NCBI GenBank assembly: GCA_903873415.1
Contig: CAIQOK010000176.1
Span: forward strand, 1-41,086
From: an uncultured Verrucomicrobiota bacterium
Lineage (GTDB): Bacteria; Verrucomicrobiota; Verrucomicrobiia; Limisphaerales; CAIQOK01
Direction of reading: 5' to 3'
Length of the DNA stretch: 41,086 nt
A model generated the notes under the pieces. The model ran no database searches and was not told the DNA's origin. It saw only the letters and a program-made list of their open reading frames with translations. Within the stretch, counting starts at the first letter, position 1. Each line of letters starts with the position of its first letter. Positions 25,569-34,140 of this stretch are shown piece after piece. The translations under genes and the position numbers were made by a program.

Positions 25569-26212
25569 CAGAACAGCCGGCGCGGAACGTAGATTTTGTC
25601 CCCGGGATAAACCGGAGGATCAAGTTCGGGATGTTCAATCGCTTTAAGGCAATCGATGACAATGGTTCGTCCATTGACATGGGTGAGTTTGACCTTGTGC
25701 TTGTTGGCGAAGTCGGTGAAATCGCCTGCGGACTGCACCGCCTTGAGAACTGTCGTTTCTCCCAGATAAGGATAGCGGTTGGCGGCTTTAACCTCGCCTC
25801 CGACGTAGAAATACTGGTTCTGAGACTGCACCGTGATCGTCAGATTCCGATAGTATCTGGGAACATAAAGGTCGCGGATCATGCGCTGGACCTCGCCGGG
25901 TGTCTTGTTCTCGACTTTCACGGAGTTGATCAAGGGCAGTGTGATTGTGCCGTCGTCCTTAACGCGCTCCTCATGGGGCGGAAGGACAATCTCAAGCCCT
26001 GAAAAGTTCACGGAGACAAGATCACCGACTTGGAATTTATTTCCGGCATCACCAATTCCGGCGGAGGCCGAGCCTGGGCTCAATTCGGGAACGGATTTAA
26101 AGACCGGGGTTGATTTGGAGAGGGAATGCTGGCAGCCGGTCAGGAAAAGCGCGGCGCCGGAACCCACCAGTAGACAAAACGTTCCAAGCGCAAATTTCAG
26201 TCGTAATTTCAT
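25568..26212 (-). CDS. Polysaccharide export lipoprotein, Wza-like (short)
   Basis: Predicted outer-membrane-associated export protein of 214 residues. Lipobox LTGC with cysteine 27. The Poly_export domain (about 60-140) starts FQVGDLVSVNF and includes VKDDGTITLPLINSVKVENKTPGEVQRMI with YYRNLTITV. A soluble ligand-binding (SLBB) type part follows: FYVGGEVKAANRYPYLGETTVLKAVQSAG, and the end YPGDKIYVPRRLF. It lacks the extra SLBB domains and amphipathic C-terminal helix of E. coli Wza, so it cannot by itself form the same outer-membrane pore; the barrel encoded upstream may provide it. It is 21 nt from the Wzc-like gene and overlaps the FHA gene by 1 nt of the codons (ATGA). Confidence 0.88.
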   Translation of the reverse strand: MKLRLKFALGTFCLLVGSGAALFLTGCQHSLSKSTPVFKSVPELSPGSASAGIGDAGNKFQVGDLVSVNFSGLEIVLPPHEERVKDDGTITLPLINSVKVENKTPGEVQRMIRDLYVPRYYRNLTITVQSQNQYFYVGGEVKAANRYPYLGETTVLKAVQSAGDFTDFANKHKVKLTHVNGRTIVIDCLKAIEHPELDPPVYPGDKIYVPRRLF

Positions 26213-26233
26213 TTTGCTCTAATCCGAATTGGG

Positions 26234-28441
26234 TCAGGCCTTGCCGGCAGGTTTATCGGCGCCTTTCTCGGCGCCTTTCTCGGCGCTTTTCTCAGGGGGA
26301 CGAACTTCCACGGCCTCATCGCTCTTGGCGTAATATTCGCTGTAGCCGCTGTAATAATAATAGTTCTCGTCTTGGGCAACATTGATGTTGTTGAGCACGA
26401 TGCCAATAAGATTGCCGCCCACCTTTTCAATCATCTGCTTTGCCCTGATGTTCATGGGCTGGGGATAGCGTCGATACTGAATGACTTGAATGGTCATATC
26501 GGCCTCGCTGGCCAGCACCGATGCGTCACTCACACCCATGATGGGCGGGGAATCAAAGAAAACAAACTCGTAGCGGGTTTTCAGTTCCTTGATCAATGCG
26601 TTCATATGAACCGAGCTCAAGATACCAAACGAACTGCTGGGGAGCTTTCCGCTTGCCATAATATCGAGAGTGGGCAGGGCTGTCGTCTGGATAACCTCCT
26701 CAAGAGTGTTTTGCTTCAGCAGATAGTTGGTCAGCCCAAGACTATTGGAAATACGCAGCATCTTGTGCAAGGTGGGACGCCGGAGATCTGAATCCACAAG
26801 CAAAACCCGACTTCCATTTTGGGCGAAGACCGTTGCCAGATTGAAGATGGTGGTGGATTTGCCCTCGCCCGCCCCGGCGCTGACAACCGCCACGGTGTTA
26901 AGCTTGTCGTCCTTACGGGAGAAAAGCAGGTTGGTTCGCAGGACTCGGTATGCCTCGGCGTGCGGACTCTCAGCTCCCTCGTCGATGAGAAATCCTACAT
27001 TTTGAGGCACAACCCCAAGCACAGGCACCTGCAATGTCCGCTCGACATCCTCAATGGTTTTAACACTCGTATCGAGATATTCAATAAAGAACGCAAGCCC
27101 CACACCGACCACCAAGCCGATGACAACCCCCAAAGCAATGTTGAGCGGCTTGTTCGGCCGCACCGGCTTCAAATTGGGCACTGCATGATCCTCGATCACC
27201 ACCATCGCCGACTTTGGAATGGTCAACTCAGTGTTGTCGGCGGCGATCTTCATGGCTAGGATCTGGCGGTAAGCCACCAGTTCATTGAGCTTGGCCTTGG
27301 CCTCGAAGTAGGGTCGGCTGGATTCCGCCAGTTCCAAGTCCCGTTTCTTGGCCTCCTCCAGCTTGCGGCGCAGATTGACCACTTGCGCATTGCCGGAGTC
27401 GACCTTGTTTTTCAAACCCAGAAGGATGCCGTTGACCCGCGAATCGATCTTCTTGTCCTGCTCCACGACCATTGCTTTTGCATTGAGGTAGGTGGGATTT
27501 TCCGTGCCGGCGTAGTCTTTTTCCAAGCTCAGCACCTTCTGCTGCGCCAAATCCAACTCATTGAGCAGGGTCCCCAATTCAGCATCCCCGCCTATGGCGG
27601 TCTGAATGGCGGCGCGCTGCTGTTCCAGTTTCAATTCCAAAAGTTTGCTTAGCTGAACCTCGTTTCTGGCCTGCTCCGTCTCCAGCAACATCAACGTCGT
27701 GTTGAGCTGCCGCAGCATATCCGCTGACAACTGCGGAGTGGGCGTCATGCTCATCGGATCGGGATCGTTGATCTTAAGAGCGGTGCGCAAATCATCCACT
27801 TTTTTCTGGGCGGTGGTGACATTGGTTTCCAGATCGCTCATGTTTTGCTCCAGAGCCTTGACCCCGCGGCGGGTCCGCTCCAGATACTGGTCCAAGCGGT
27901 CGGCCTTATACACCTCGGCAATGGCATTGGCCAAGGTTGCGGCGCAGGGACCATCGTTGGGCCTGCTGGCGTTGTCCTCGGCGTGGTCGCTGAAAACGCG
28001 GATTTCCACCAGGCTGGTGTTGCGCACAGGGCGCAGATCCATGACTTTTTTGAGCAAGTCTATGCTCTCCGAGTTTTTAAGCCTCATCCCGTTCTGAAAC
28101 TTGTTCCCCCAGATCTGGTTCAAATTCAGCTGCTCAATCACTTTGCCCAAGACACGCTCGGACTGCATAACTTCGAACTCCGTCTGAATGAAGTAGGGAT
28201 CGTAACCGCTAGCCACGCCACCCCCTCCGCCAGGACCGCTCACGTCGGGCGCATCCCGCTCAATCTTGATGCGGGCAGATGCGGAGAAAGACTCCGGCAG
28301 CATGAAGGTGACCAGAGTTGCCGTTGCCAGGACGAGAAAGAAAACGGCCAGAACCACCGTCTTGCGAATCCGCAGGATCCGCCAGTAATCCAAGAAATGC
28401 AGCTTGGCTTCTTGGGACGGGGTAACGTTTGATGAATCCAT
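26234..28441 (-). CDS. Polysaccharide co-polymerase with tyrosine autokinase domain (Wzc-like BY-kinase)
   Basis: Inner-membrane protein of 735 residues. An N-terminal Wzz domain with helix 29-47, a long periplasmic coiled-coil region (about 190-400), a proline-rich approach (PNLKPVRPNKPLN) and helix 434-453 are followed by a cytoplasmic BY-kinase. Kinase motifs: Walker A SAGAGEGKST (521-530), Walker A' LLVDSDLRRP (547-556), Walker B FVFFDSPP (626-633). A tyrosine cluster (ENYYYYSGYSEYY, about 692-704) is the expected autophosphorylation site. The last about 20 residues are an EKGA-rich tail. Such proteins control chain length and export of capsule or exopolysaccharide. The gene sits between the barrel gene (58 nt gap) and the Wza-like gene. 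Confidence 0.93.
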   Translation of the reverse strand: MDSSNVTPSQEAKLHFLDYWRILRIRKTVVLAVFFLVLATATLVTFMLPESFSASARIKIERDAPDVSGPGGGGGVASGYDPYFIQTEFEVMQSERVLGKVIEQLNLNQIWGNKFQNGMRLKNSESIDLLKKVMDLRPVRNTSLVEIRVFSDHAEDNASRPNDGPCAATLANAIAEVYKADRLDQYLERTRRGVKALEQNMSDLETNVTTAQKKVDDLRTALKINDPDPMSMTPTPQLSADMLRQLNTTLMLLETEQARNEVQLSKLLELKLEQQRAAIQTAIGGDAELGTLLNELDLAQQKVLSLEKDYAGTENPTYLNAKAMVVEQDKKIDSRVNGILLGLKNKVDSGNAQVVNLRRKLEEAKKRDLELAESSRPYFEAKAKLNELVAYRQILAMKIAADNTELTIPKSAMVVIEDHAVPNLKPVRPNKPLNIALGVVIGLVVGVGLAFFIEYLDTSVKTIEDVERTLQVPVLGVVPQNVGFLIDEGAESPHAEAYRVLRTNLLFSRKDDKLNTVAVVSAGAGEGKSTTIFNLATVFAQNGSRVLLVDSDLRRPTLHKMLRISNSLGLTNYLLKQNTLEEVIQTTALPTLDIMASGKLPSSSFGILSSVHMNALIKELKTRYEFVFFDSPPIMGVSDASVLASEADMTIQVIQYRRYPQPMNIRAKQMIEKVGGNLIGIVLNNINVAQDENYYYYSGYSEYYAKSDEAVEVRPPEKSAEKGAEKGADKPAGKA
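26258..26293. repeat. Three tandem 12-bp repeats in the wzc-like 3' end
   Basis: Three copies of ggcgcctttctc (third copy with one change) in a row on the plus strand. They encode the repeated E-K-G-A units at the C-terminus of the Wzc-like protein. In-frame slippage would lengthen or shorten this tail without a frameshift. Confidence 0.9.
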
Positions 28442-28499
28442 AAGTTAAAACAAGGGCCGGCCGAGATGATCGGCTGACCCCCTTCAGAATCTGCAAGTC

Positions 28500-29810
28500 T
28501 TAATAGCTGGCCGTCAACCCCAAATACACCCGGTTGCGATCATAACTAGCCCCTTGAATTTGCGTGTCGACCTTGTCGTAATCGTAGCCTGCATTGGCCG
28601 AGAAATTCGGATTGAAACGGTATTCCAGATTCAGCCCGATCAGGTAGATGTTTTCCGTCTGGCTATCCAGAGCCCCCCCGACGAACTTGGAGTCTTGAAA
28701 CTGACCCGTCACAGAGCCGTAGAGGCGGCTCACCAAACGATGCTTGACTGTCCCGAACACCGTTGCCGATTGCTGGTCCCTCACAAAACTGTTGTTCAAC
28801 TGGGAAGGATCCACCCGGTCGGTCGCATTGCGGTCATAGTTGAATCCCACCTGCAAGGATGTGTCGGGACTGAAGGTGTAACTGATGTTCGCATTGGCGT
28901 AGGGGCTCAGGTCCGTGGAGTGGGAGGGATCGTTGTAATAATCCGTGGAACGCAAGCCCCCCCGAACACCCACCTGCAAATCCGGGGTGAATCGATGTTC
29001 CGCACCGACATATCCGTAATTGGCACGGTTGTTGCGAGAGTCGCTCATCAACACAATATTGCTGGGCTGCAGGATACCGATCTTCTCGTCCCCGGTGAAA
29101 TTAGCCATCGAATACTGGTAGCCGACCAAGGCTGTCGTTTCGGGTTGGACCTGCCAACGGGCGTCAAGATGGAGGGAGTTCTCCAACCGATTCAGAGTGC
29201 CTGCGGGGCTTGGGAAAATATTTGTGGAGGTCGGCCCCGAACTCACCGCCGCACCGGAAGCGGCATAGTCCGAGAGGGAGTTTTGGTAGCCGGACAGCAA
29301 CGAGAGCACCGGAGTCATCTGAGCGTTGAAGGAAATCGAACCCGTATTGCGGATGTTGTCTCCGGGCAGGCGCTGCGTGGTTCCCAAAGCGCTGCCGGTG
29401 CGAAGCGTGTCCGGCTCCTGGCCCACCACAAAATTATCCAACACGCTCACCTGATACCGCTCGCTAAACGCGTGCTCAAAGCTGGCGTTGAAGGAATGAT
29501 CCTGATCCGCCTTGTCCAAACGTCCGCCCACACGCTTGTCAAAATAAATATACGAGTAAAGGTAGTCCAGCTTTAGGGACGTGGGCCCGCTCGACCATGC
29601 ATATTTCGCACCGGGGCTCACGGTGTATCCATAGGAGCCTGACTTCTCGCCGCCGGATTGGGTGGCGCTGTTATCATCGTAAAACCCCCGAAGTGCTGCC
29701 GATACGGCCCACGGTTTGGCTGCCCCCTGACTCATCAGCGCGGTGTCCACGGCTTTTGCTCCGGTGAGACCAAGAGCCACAAACCCGACGGAAAAAACAA
29801 TTTTCTTCAT
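28500..29810 (-). CDS. Outer-membrane beta-barrel protein, BBP2-like
   Basis: Predicted outer-membrane barrel of 436 residues. The signal peptide is about residues 1-21 (MKKIVFSVGFVALGLTGAKA). The mature protein shows many alternating strands with aromatic belts and polar turns, for example LKLDYLYSYIYFDKR, TALVGYQYSMANFTG, LQVGVRGGLRSTDYYND, ANISYTFSPDTSLQVGFNYD and a final strand ending with an aromatic residue. This looks like the putative beta-barrel porin 2 group often found with exopolysaccharide genes. The start at 29810 is supported by the signal peptide; the frame is open 28 codons further. As first gene of the export operon it is a candidate outer-membrane conduit. Confidence 0.85.
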   Translation of the reverse strand: MKKIVFSVGFVALGLTGAKAVDTALMSQGAAKPWAVSAALRGFYDDNSATQSGGEKSGSYGYTVSPGAKYAWSSGPTSLKLDYLYSYIYFDKRVGGRLDKADQDHSFNASFEHAFSERYQVSVLDNFVVGQEPDTLRTGSALGTTQRLPGDNIRNTGSISFNAQMTPVLSLLSGYQNSLSDYAASGAAVSSGPTSTNIFPSPAGTLNRLENSLHLDARWQVQPETTALVGYQYSMANFTGDEKIGILQPSNIVLMSDSRNNRANYGYVGAEHRFTPDLQVGVRGGLRSTDYYNDPSHSTDLSPYANANISYTFSPDTSLQVGFNYDRNATDRVDPSQLNNSFVRDQQSATVFGTVKHRLVSRLYGSVTGQFQDSKFVGGALDSQTENIYLIGLNLEYRFNPNFSANAGYDYDKVDTQIQGASYDRNRVYLGLTASY

Positions 29811-29930
29811 AATTTTTGATGTCGTGTCCAACCCAAGATAACAATGTTTTGGCAACACTCCCCTTATTAAGCATGTTTGATGGATGAGAGTCAAACAAGA
29901 TTGTGCACTTCCAGCTTATGATAACAAGCA

Positions 29931-29958
29931 AAAAAACCACCCGCTGCGGATGGTTTTT
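29931..29958 (-). terminator. Rho-independent terminator downstream of the NarL-type regulator
   Basis: The plus strand reads aaaaaccacccgctgcggat followed by ggttttt, giving a stem with A/T-rich base (AAAACCA-CC / GG-TGGTTTT, one mismatch) and a short loop. Read on the minus strand it follows the regulator stop at 29999 and ends in a run of T. It separates the regulator gene from the export operon, whose first start codon is at 29810; it could also act on the plus strand. Confidence 0.75.
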
Positions 29959-29998
29959 AAAAAGGACGTTCGCCCCCTGTTCAGCCCGCAGGCTTGGC

Positions 29999-30796
29999 TT
30001 AACTGGCCTTCGTGTTCAGGGTGATGAGGCCCGTGTTCAAAGCATATTTTGTAAGCCCGGCCACACTCCGAATGTTGAGCTTCTTCATGATGTGCTCCCG
30101 GTGGGTTTCCACCGTCCGCACACCCACCCCGAGCCGGCTGGCGACCTCTTTGTTGCTCAAACCCTCGGCAATCTGCACCAGAACCTCCCGCTCACGCTGG
30201 GTTAGCTGGACCGCGTTGCCACCCAAACCACCCCGGACATACTGGTTGAGGGCGGAGCGGGCCGCCTCCGGACTGAAAAAAGTCTCCCCGGCACTGATGG
30301 TTTCAATGGCTTTAGCCAGCTCCTCAGTGGGCGCGTCCTTAAGCACATACCCCTGCGCCCCAGACTGCAAAATACGCAAAACATACTCGGGATTGGTATG
30401 GACAGAAATAATCAGCACCTTGATCTGGGCCAACTCCTTTCGCAACAGTTCGGTTGCGGCCAACCCGTTGAGCTGCGGCAAATCAATATCCATGAGCACC
30501 ACATCCGGCTTGAGTTCCCGCGCCAGCGTTAACGCCTCACTTCCGCTGGATGCCTCCCCGATCACTTTAATGTTCCCGCGCCCTTGAAGACAGAATGTGA
30601 TGCCTTTGCGCACCACCGGATGGTCGTCCACAATCATCAGGCGGATCGGCTTCTTCGACGGGCTGGGCTTGCTGGTTTCCGACGCGGCACCGGTCAGGGA
30701 GGATCGCAGCTGACGAGTCTGACCAACCGACAAGGAGACCTGACTGGAGCCGGGGATCGGGCTCATGGCCGCACGAGGGATGATAGTTGATTTCAT
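29999..30796 (-). CDS. NarL/FixJ-type response regulator with N-terminal extension
   Basis: Two-domain DNA-binding regulator of 265 residues from the chosen ATG. A serine/threonine-rich extension of about 48 residues precedes the receiver domain (IRLMIVDDHPVVRKG, phosphoacceptor D103 in VLMDIDLP, lysine in YVLKDAP). A LuxR-type helix-turn-helix follows: LTQREREVLVQIAEGLSNKEVASRLGV and VRTVETHREHIMKKLNI. The frame stays open upstream to 31018, but that part is low-complexity and unlikely to be coding. No ribosome-binding site is evident; the bases before the ATG are CCTCC-like instead. It ends at a terminator just upstream of the polysaccharide export operon. Confidence 0.88.
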   Translation of the reverse strand: MKSTIIPRAAMSPIPGSSQVSLSVGQTRQLRSSLTGAASETSKPSPSKKPIRLMIVDDHPVVRKGITFCLQGRGNIKVIGEASSGSEALTLARELKPDVVLMDIDLPQLNGLAATELLRKELAQIKVLIISVHTNPEYVLRILQSGAQGYVLKDAPTEELAKAIETISAGETFFSPEAARSALNQYVRGGLGGNAVQLTQREREVLVQIAEGLSNKEVASRLGVGVRTVETHREHIMKKLNIRSVAGLTKYALNTGLITLNTKAS

Positions 30797-31262
30797 GAAA
30801 TTTAGGAGGGCGGTTGGTTTTTGCGAAACGGGCGGCGGATGCGATTGCTCTTGAGGCGCAAAGGCATCTTTTGGGGCGGTGTCTTCATGCGCACAAGTGC
30901 CGCAAGCGTCACCACACCGACCGCCTGAATCATTACTTTTAGGATCATCAGATTTGCACTGCGGCTTTAAGCTCGCATTGACTGATGTGACTATGAACGG
31001 ATCACCCCCTCCCGACAATCGGGGCCACCCATGGACAGAGCCCGAGGGTTCCCCTCAATCCTCCCCCGGGAAATCCCCGGGACAACTCGGCTCTCAAGTG
31101 AGCATTCCGCCGGAGTTCCTGCTGGTTTTCAGACCGCTCCCGGGCCACACCACCAAGCCTGCGCGGCGTTTGAGGTCACCGGGATCCGCCTAAACGCGGC
31201 ACCGGAAAGGCGGGAAGATGAGAAGTCCAACCGCGCGCGCCGGGTGGCACCCGGGGCCGGGG

Positions 31263-31967
31263 TCAATTCGTGGTCTCGCGGGCGACCCAGGCGGTGGCAT
31301 GCTGGGTGAGTTCCGCCGCGCTTTTTAAATTCAACTTCCGTTTGATCTGCTCCCGGTAATACTCGATGGTTTTGATGCTCAGGTGCAGTTCCGCCGCAAT
31401 CTCACTGGTCTTTTTCCACTGCCCGATCATCTGAAACACCTCCAGCTCACGGTCGCTCAAAGCCTTCACCGGAGAGTCCTGCAGGTCGGTCTTACCCCGG
31501 ATTTGCTGCTCCAGCATGCGGGTTGCCTGGGCGTCACTCACGTAAATCGCACCGCCCAACACCCGCCTGATGGCTGGGATGACCTGCTCCAGCGCCTCTT
31601 TTTTCATGAGGTAGCCCAGAGCCCCGGCGCGAAACACCAACTCGGCATACACGGATTCATCATGGGTGCTGACCATGAGCACTGGCAGCTTGGAAAACTG
31701 CACCTTGATGTTGCGCATCAATTCCAAACCGCTGCTGTCTTTGAGCGAAATGTCCGTGACGACCAGATCGGGCTTGAGCTTTTCAATGGCCCTCAGGGCC
31801 TGCGAAGAGTCCTCCTCCTCTCCACACACCATCAGATCAGGCTCGCGGTTGATCAATTGAGCGATTCCAAAACGCACGACAGCATGGTCGTCCACCAGCA
31901 AAATCCGGGTTTTGTCCGATTTGGACTCCCTAATGTGGAGCTTGGAGGTCTTGGAGGTCTTGGCCAT
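31263..31967 (-). CDS. NarL/FixJ-type response regulator
   Basis: DNA-binding regulator of 234 residues. A basic N-terminal segment of about 20 residues leads to the receiver domain: ILLVDDHAVVRFG (acidic pocket 26-27), phosphoacceptor D72 in LVVTDISLKDSSG, switch residues in VLMVSTHDE and the lysine in YLMKKEA. The LuxR-type helix-turn-helix is LSDRELEVFQMIGQWKKTSEIAAELHLSIKTIEYYREQIKRKL. It differs enough from the neighbouring regulator (other HTH, no long leader) that the pair is not a recent duplication. No sensor kinase gene is next to it. It may control the export operon; this is inference from position. Confidence 0.88.
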   Translation of the reverse strand: MAKTSKTSKLHIRESKSDKTRILLVDDHAVVRFGIAQLINREPDLMVCGEEEDSSQALRAIEKLKPDLVVTDISLKDSSGLELMRNIKVQFSKLPVLMVSTHDESVYAELVFRAGALGYLMKKEALEQVIPAIRRVLGGAIYVSDAQATRMLEQQIRGKTDLQDSPVKALSDRELEVFQMIGQWKKTSEIAAELHLSIKTIEYYREQIKRKLNLKSAAELTQHATAWVARETTN

Positions 31968-32136
31968 GGTTGTAAAAGATTTAAATCCTGTTTATTCAAA
32001 CATATCTTGGCTTAAAAAACAACCGTGGGCAACTGCATTTGGACCCAGCCCGCTTCATTCCAGACGCCTTTTCTGAAAATTCGATTGTCACCTTCTCTCA
32101 AACGGCTAGCATCGCCCACTTTGAAACAACCGAAGT

Positions 32137-33249
32137 ATGCAAATGAACACCTTCAAAATCGCAGCCCTCGCCGGCGACGGCATCGGCCCTGAAGTCATGC
32201 GCGAGGCCCTTAGGGTCCTGCACGCCACCGCAAATAAATTCGCCTTCCAGCTCTCCGTCACCCAAGCCCCTGTCGGCTGGGCCGGTATCGACACCGCAGG
32301 CAAAGCCCTCCCCGATGCCACGCTCGCCTTGTGCCGGGAATCCGACTCTATTCTCTTCGGCTCCGTCGGCCTGCCCGACCGGGATCCCACAATCCCCAAA
32401 GAGGAGCGACCGGAACGGGCCGCCCTGCTCCGCATCCGCAAGGAATTCGGCCTCTTCGCCAACCTCCGCCCCGTATCCCTTCCCAAGGCCCTGGCACACG
32501 CCTGCCCCCTGGCCAAGGAACGTCAGGGCGACGGCATCGACATCCTCGTCGTCCGCGAGCTGACCGGGGGCATGTATTTCGGCCAGCCAAAAAAAACCGA
32601 GGATATCGGAGGCGGACACCACCGCGCCACCGACACCATGGTCTATACAACCTCGGAGATTGAGCGCATCGCCCACGTGGCATTCCAATCCGCCCGGCTG
32701 CGCCGCAAAAAACTCACGAGCATCGACAAGGCCAACGTCCTCGAGAACGGCATTCTCTGGCGCGAAACCGTCACCCGCATCGGCAAACAATATCCCGATG
32801 TCTCCCTTGAACATATGTTTGTGGACAACGGCGCCATGCAGCTCATGCTCCGCCCCACCCAGTTCGACGTGATGCTCTGCGAAAATATGTTCGGTGATAT
32901 TTTGAGCGATGAAGCCGCCGCTCTGGGCGGGTCCCTGGGCATGCTTCCCAGCGCCAGCCTCGGAGCCACAACCGGAGGCAACACATTCGGCTTCTATGAA
33001 CCGGCCGGCGGCACCGCCCCGGACATCGCCGGCAAAAACCTGGCCAACCCCATCGCCCAAATCCTCTCCTGCGCCCTGCTCCTGCGCCACAGCTTCGGCC
33101 TCAATGAACCGGCCCTGGCCATCGAACAGGCTGTCACCCGCGCCATCAACAGCGGCCTGCGCACAGGCGACATCTTCAGCCCCAACGAACCCAACGCCCG
33201 AAAAGTTGGCACCCGGGAGATGGGCGACGCCATCGCTGCTGCAATTTAA
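32137..33249 (+). CDS. leuB: 3-isopropylmalate dehydrogenase
   Basis: Oxidises and decarboxylates 3-isopropylmalate with NAD in leucine biosynthesis. The 370-residue length is normal. Motifs: KIAALAGDGIGPEVM at the N-terminus, GSVGLPDRDP, LLRIRKEFGLFANLRP (substrate arginines), VVRELTGGMYFGQPK, the metal-site aspartates in MLCENMFGDILSDEAA, and NAD-binding YEPAGGTAPDIAGKNLANPIAQILS, where the sequence after GGTAPDIAG favours LeuB over isocitrate or tartrate dehydrogenase. A second ATG two codons in is possible. A strong terminator follows; leuA, leuC and leuD are not in the window. The 399-residue minus-strand frame over it is a shadow. Confidence 0.96.
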   Translation: MQMNTFKIAALAGDGIGPEVMREALRVLHATANKFAFQLSVTQAPVGWAGIDTAGKALPDATLALCRESDSILFGSVGLPDRDPTIPKEERPERAALLRIRKEFGLFANLRPVSLPKALAHACPLAKERQGDGIDILVVRELTGGMYFGQPKKTEDIGGGHHRATDTMVYTTSEIERIAHVAFQSARLRRKKLTSIDKANVLENGILWRETVTRIGKQYPDVSLEHMFVDNGAMQLMLRPTQFDVMLCENMFGDILSDEAAALGGSLGMLPSASLGATTGGNTFGFYEPAGGTAPDIAGKNLANPIAQILSCALLLRHSFGLNEPALAIEQAVTRAINSGLRTGDIFSPNEPNARKVGTREMGDAIAAAI

Positions 33250-33267
33250 CAAGCCCACTTCATTCAA

Positions 33268-33315
33268 AGCCCCCTGATTGACGGATCGCAAATCCACAAT
33301 CAGGGGCTGCTTTTT
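33268..33315 (+). terminator. Rho-independent terminator after leuB
   Basis: An inverted repeat agcccc(c)tgattg ... caatcaggggct, with one bulged C and a 16-nt loop, is followed by gcttttt. It starts 18 nt after the leuB stop and lies 72 nt before queE, so it separates the two units. Confidence 0.85.
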
Positions 33316-33386
33316 GTCGCGTCGGGTTTTCCGTTCCCTTCCGCTATCCTCTTTCCGTCCCGCAGAATCGCCGCTACTCTGTCCAG

Positions 33387-34130
33387 ATGTCCGAAACGCT
33401 GGTCGTCAATGAAATCTACCTGAGCCTGCAGGGCGAAAGCACCTTCGCCGGCCTGCCCTGCGTCTTCATCCGATTGACCGGATGCGATCTGCGTTGCTCC
33501 TATTGTGACACCGCCTATGCCTTCAACGCCGGGAAGGTTAAAACACTTTCTGAAATCCTTTCCTCCGTCCACCATCTCGCCCTCCCTTTCCCAGACTCAA
33601 AACTCCCCGGTCAAACGGGCCGACTCCCCTTGGTCGAACTAACCGGAGGTGAACCATTGATCCAGAAAAATTCCAGGCCTCTGATGCAGTCCCTCTGCAA
33701 CGAAGGCTTTACCGTGCTGATCGAAACGAGCGGAGCCCACGACATCTCGGGCATTGATCCCCGCGTCCACCGGATCATGGACTTGAAATGCCCTTCCAGC
33801 GGCGAGTCGGGGCGCAACCTTGAGTCCAACATTTCACACCTGAAACACACCGACGAAATCAAATTCGTCATGGGGACCGTGGAGGATTACGAGTGGGCAA
33901 AGCAGCAGATTACCAAGCACCGCCTCAACACAATCTGCCCGCTGCTCTTTTCCTGGGTGCAGCCGCTGACTCCTGAACAGCAGAGCAAAGTTCTAAAACC
34001 CGTTCCGAGCGGGCTAACTCCCCTTTCCCGCCGTGAGTTAGTTGAAAAAATCATCGCAGACGCCCTGCCTGTGCGCTTTCAGGCCCAGCTGCACAAGGTC
34101 ATCTGGCCGCCGGAAGAGCGTGGCGTCTAA
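33387..34130 (+). CDS. queE: 7-carboxy-7-deazaguanine synthase QueE
   Basis: Radical SAM enzyme that forms the deazaguanine ring from CPH4 in queuosine/7-deazaguanine synthesis. N-terminal VNEIYLSLQGESTFAGLPCVFIRL is typical, with the cluster motif C33-x3-C37-x2-C40 in GCDLRCSYCDTAYAF. ELTGGEPLIQKN is the SAM-binding GGEP-type motif, and DLKCPSSGE and EIKFVMGTVEDYEWA fit QueE. At 247 residues it is slightly longer than average. The downstream aminotransferase starts 10 nt later. queC, queD and queF are not present nearby. Confidence 0.93.
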   Translation: MSETLVVNEIYLSLQGESTFAGLPCVFIRLTGCDLRCSYCDTAYAFNAGKVKTLSEILSSVHHLALPFPDSKLPGQTGRLPLVELTGGEPLIQKNSRPLMQSLCNEGFTVLIETSGAHDISGIDPRVHRIMDLKCPSSGESGRNLESNISHLKHTDEIKFVMGTVEDYEWAKQQITKHRLNTICPLLFSWVQPLTPEQQSKVLKPVPSGLTPLSRRELVEKIIADALPVRFQAQLHKVIWPPEERGV

Positions 34131-34140
34131 CCCCCACCGG

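Noticed and set aside
28554-29576. 340-codon plus-strand frame over the outer-membrane barrel gene
   Set aside because: The minus strand has a signal peptide, alternating strands and an aromatic C-terminus; the plus frame has none of these.
30797-31018. 74-codon N-terminal extension of the first NarL-type regulator
   Set aside because: Cys/Ser/Pro-rich and unlike regulator leaders; the ATG at 30796 already leaves a long leader.
31060-31084. Palindromic cccggg repeats upstream of the first NarL-type regulator
   Set aside because: Two overlapping short palindromes in a GC-rich stretch; no second site elsewhere to support an operator.
32098-33297. 399-codon minus-strand frame over leuB
   Set aside because: Shadow of leuB, whose motifs are complete; the antisense product has no recognisable domain.
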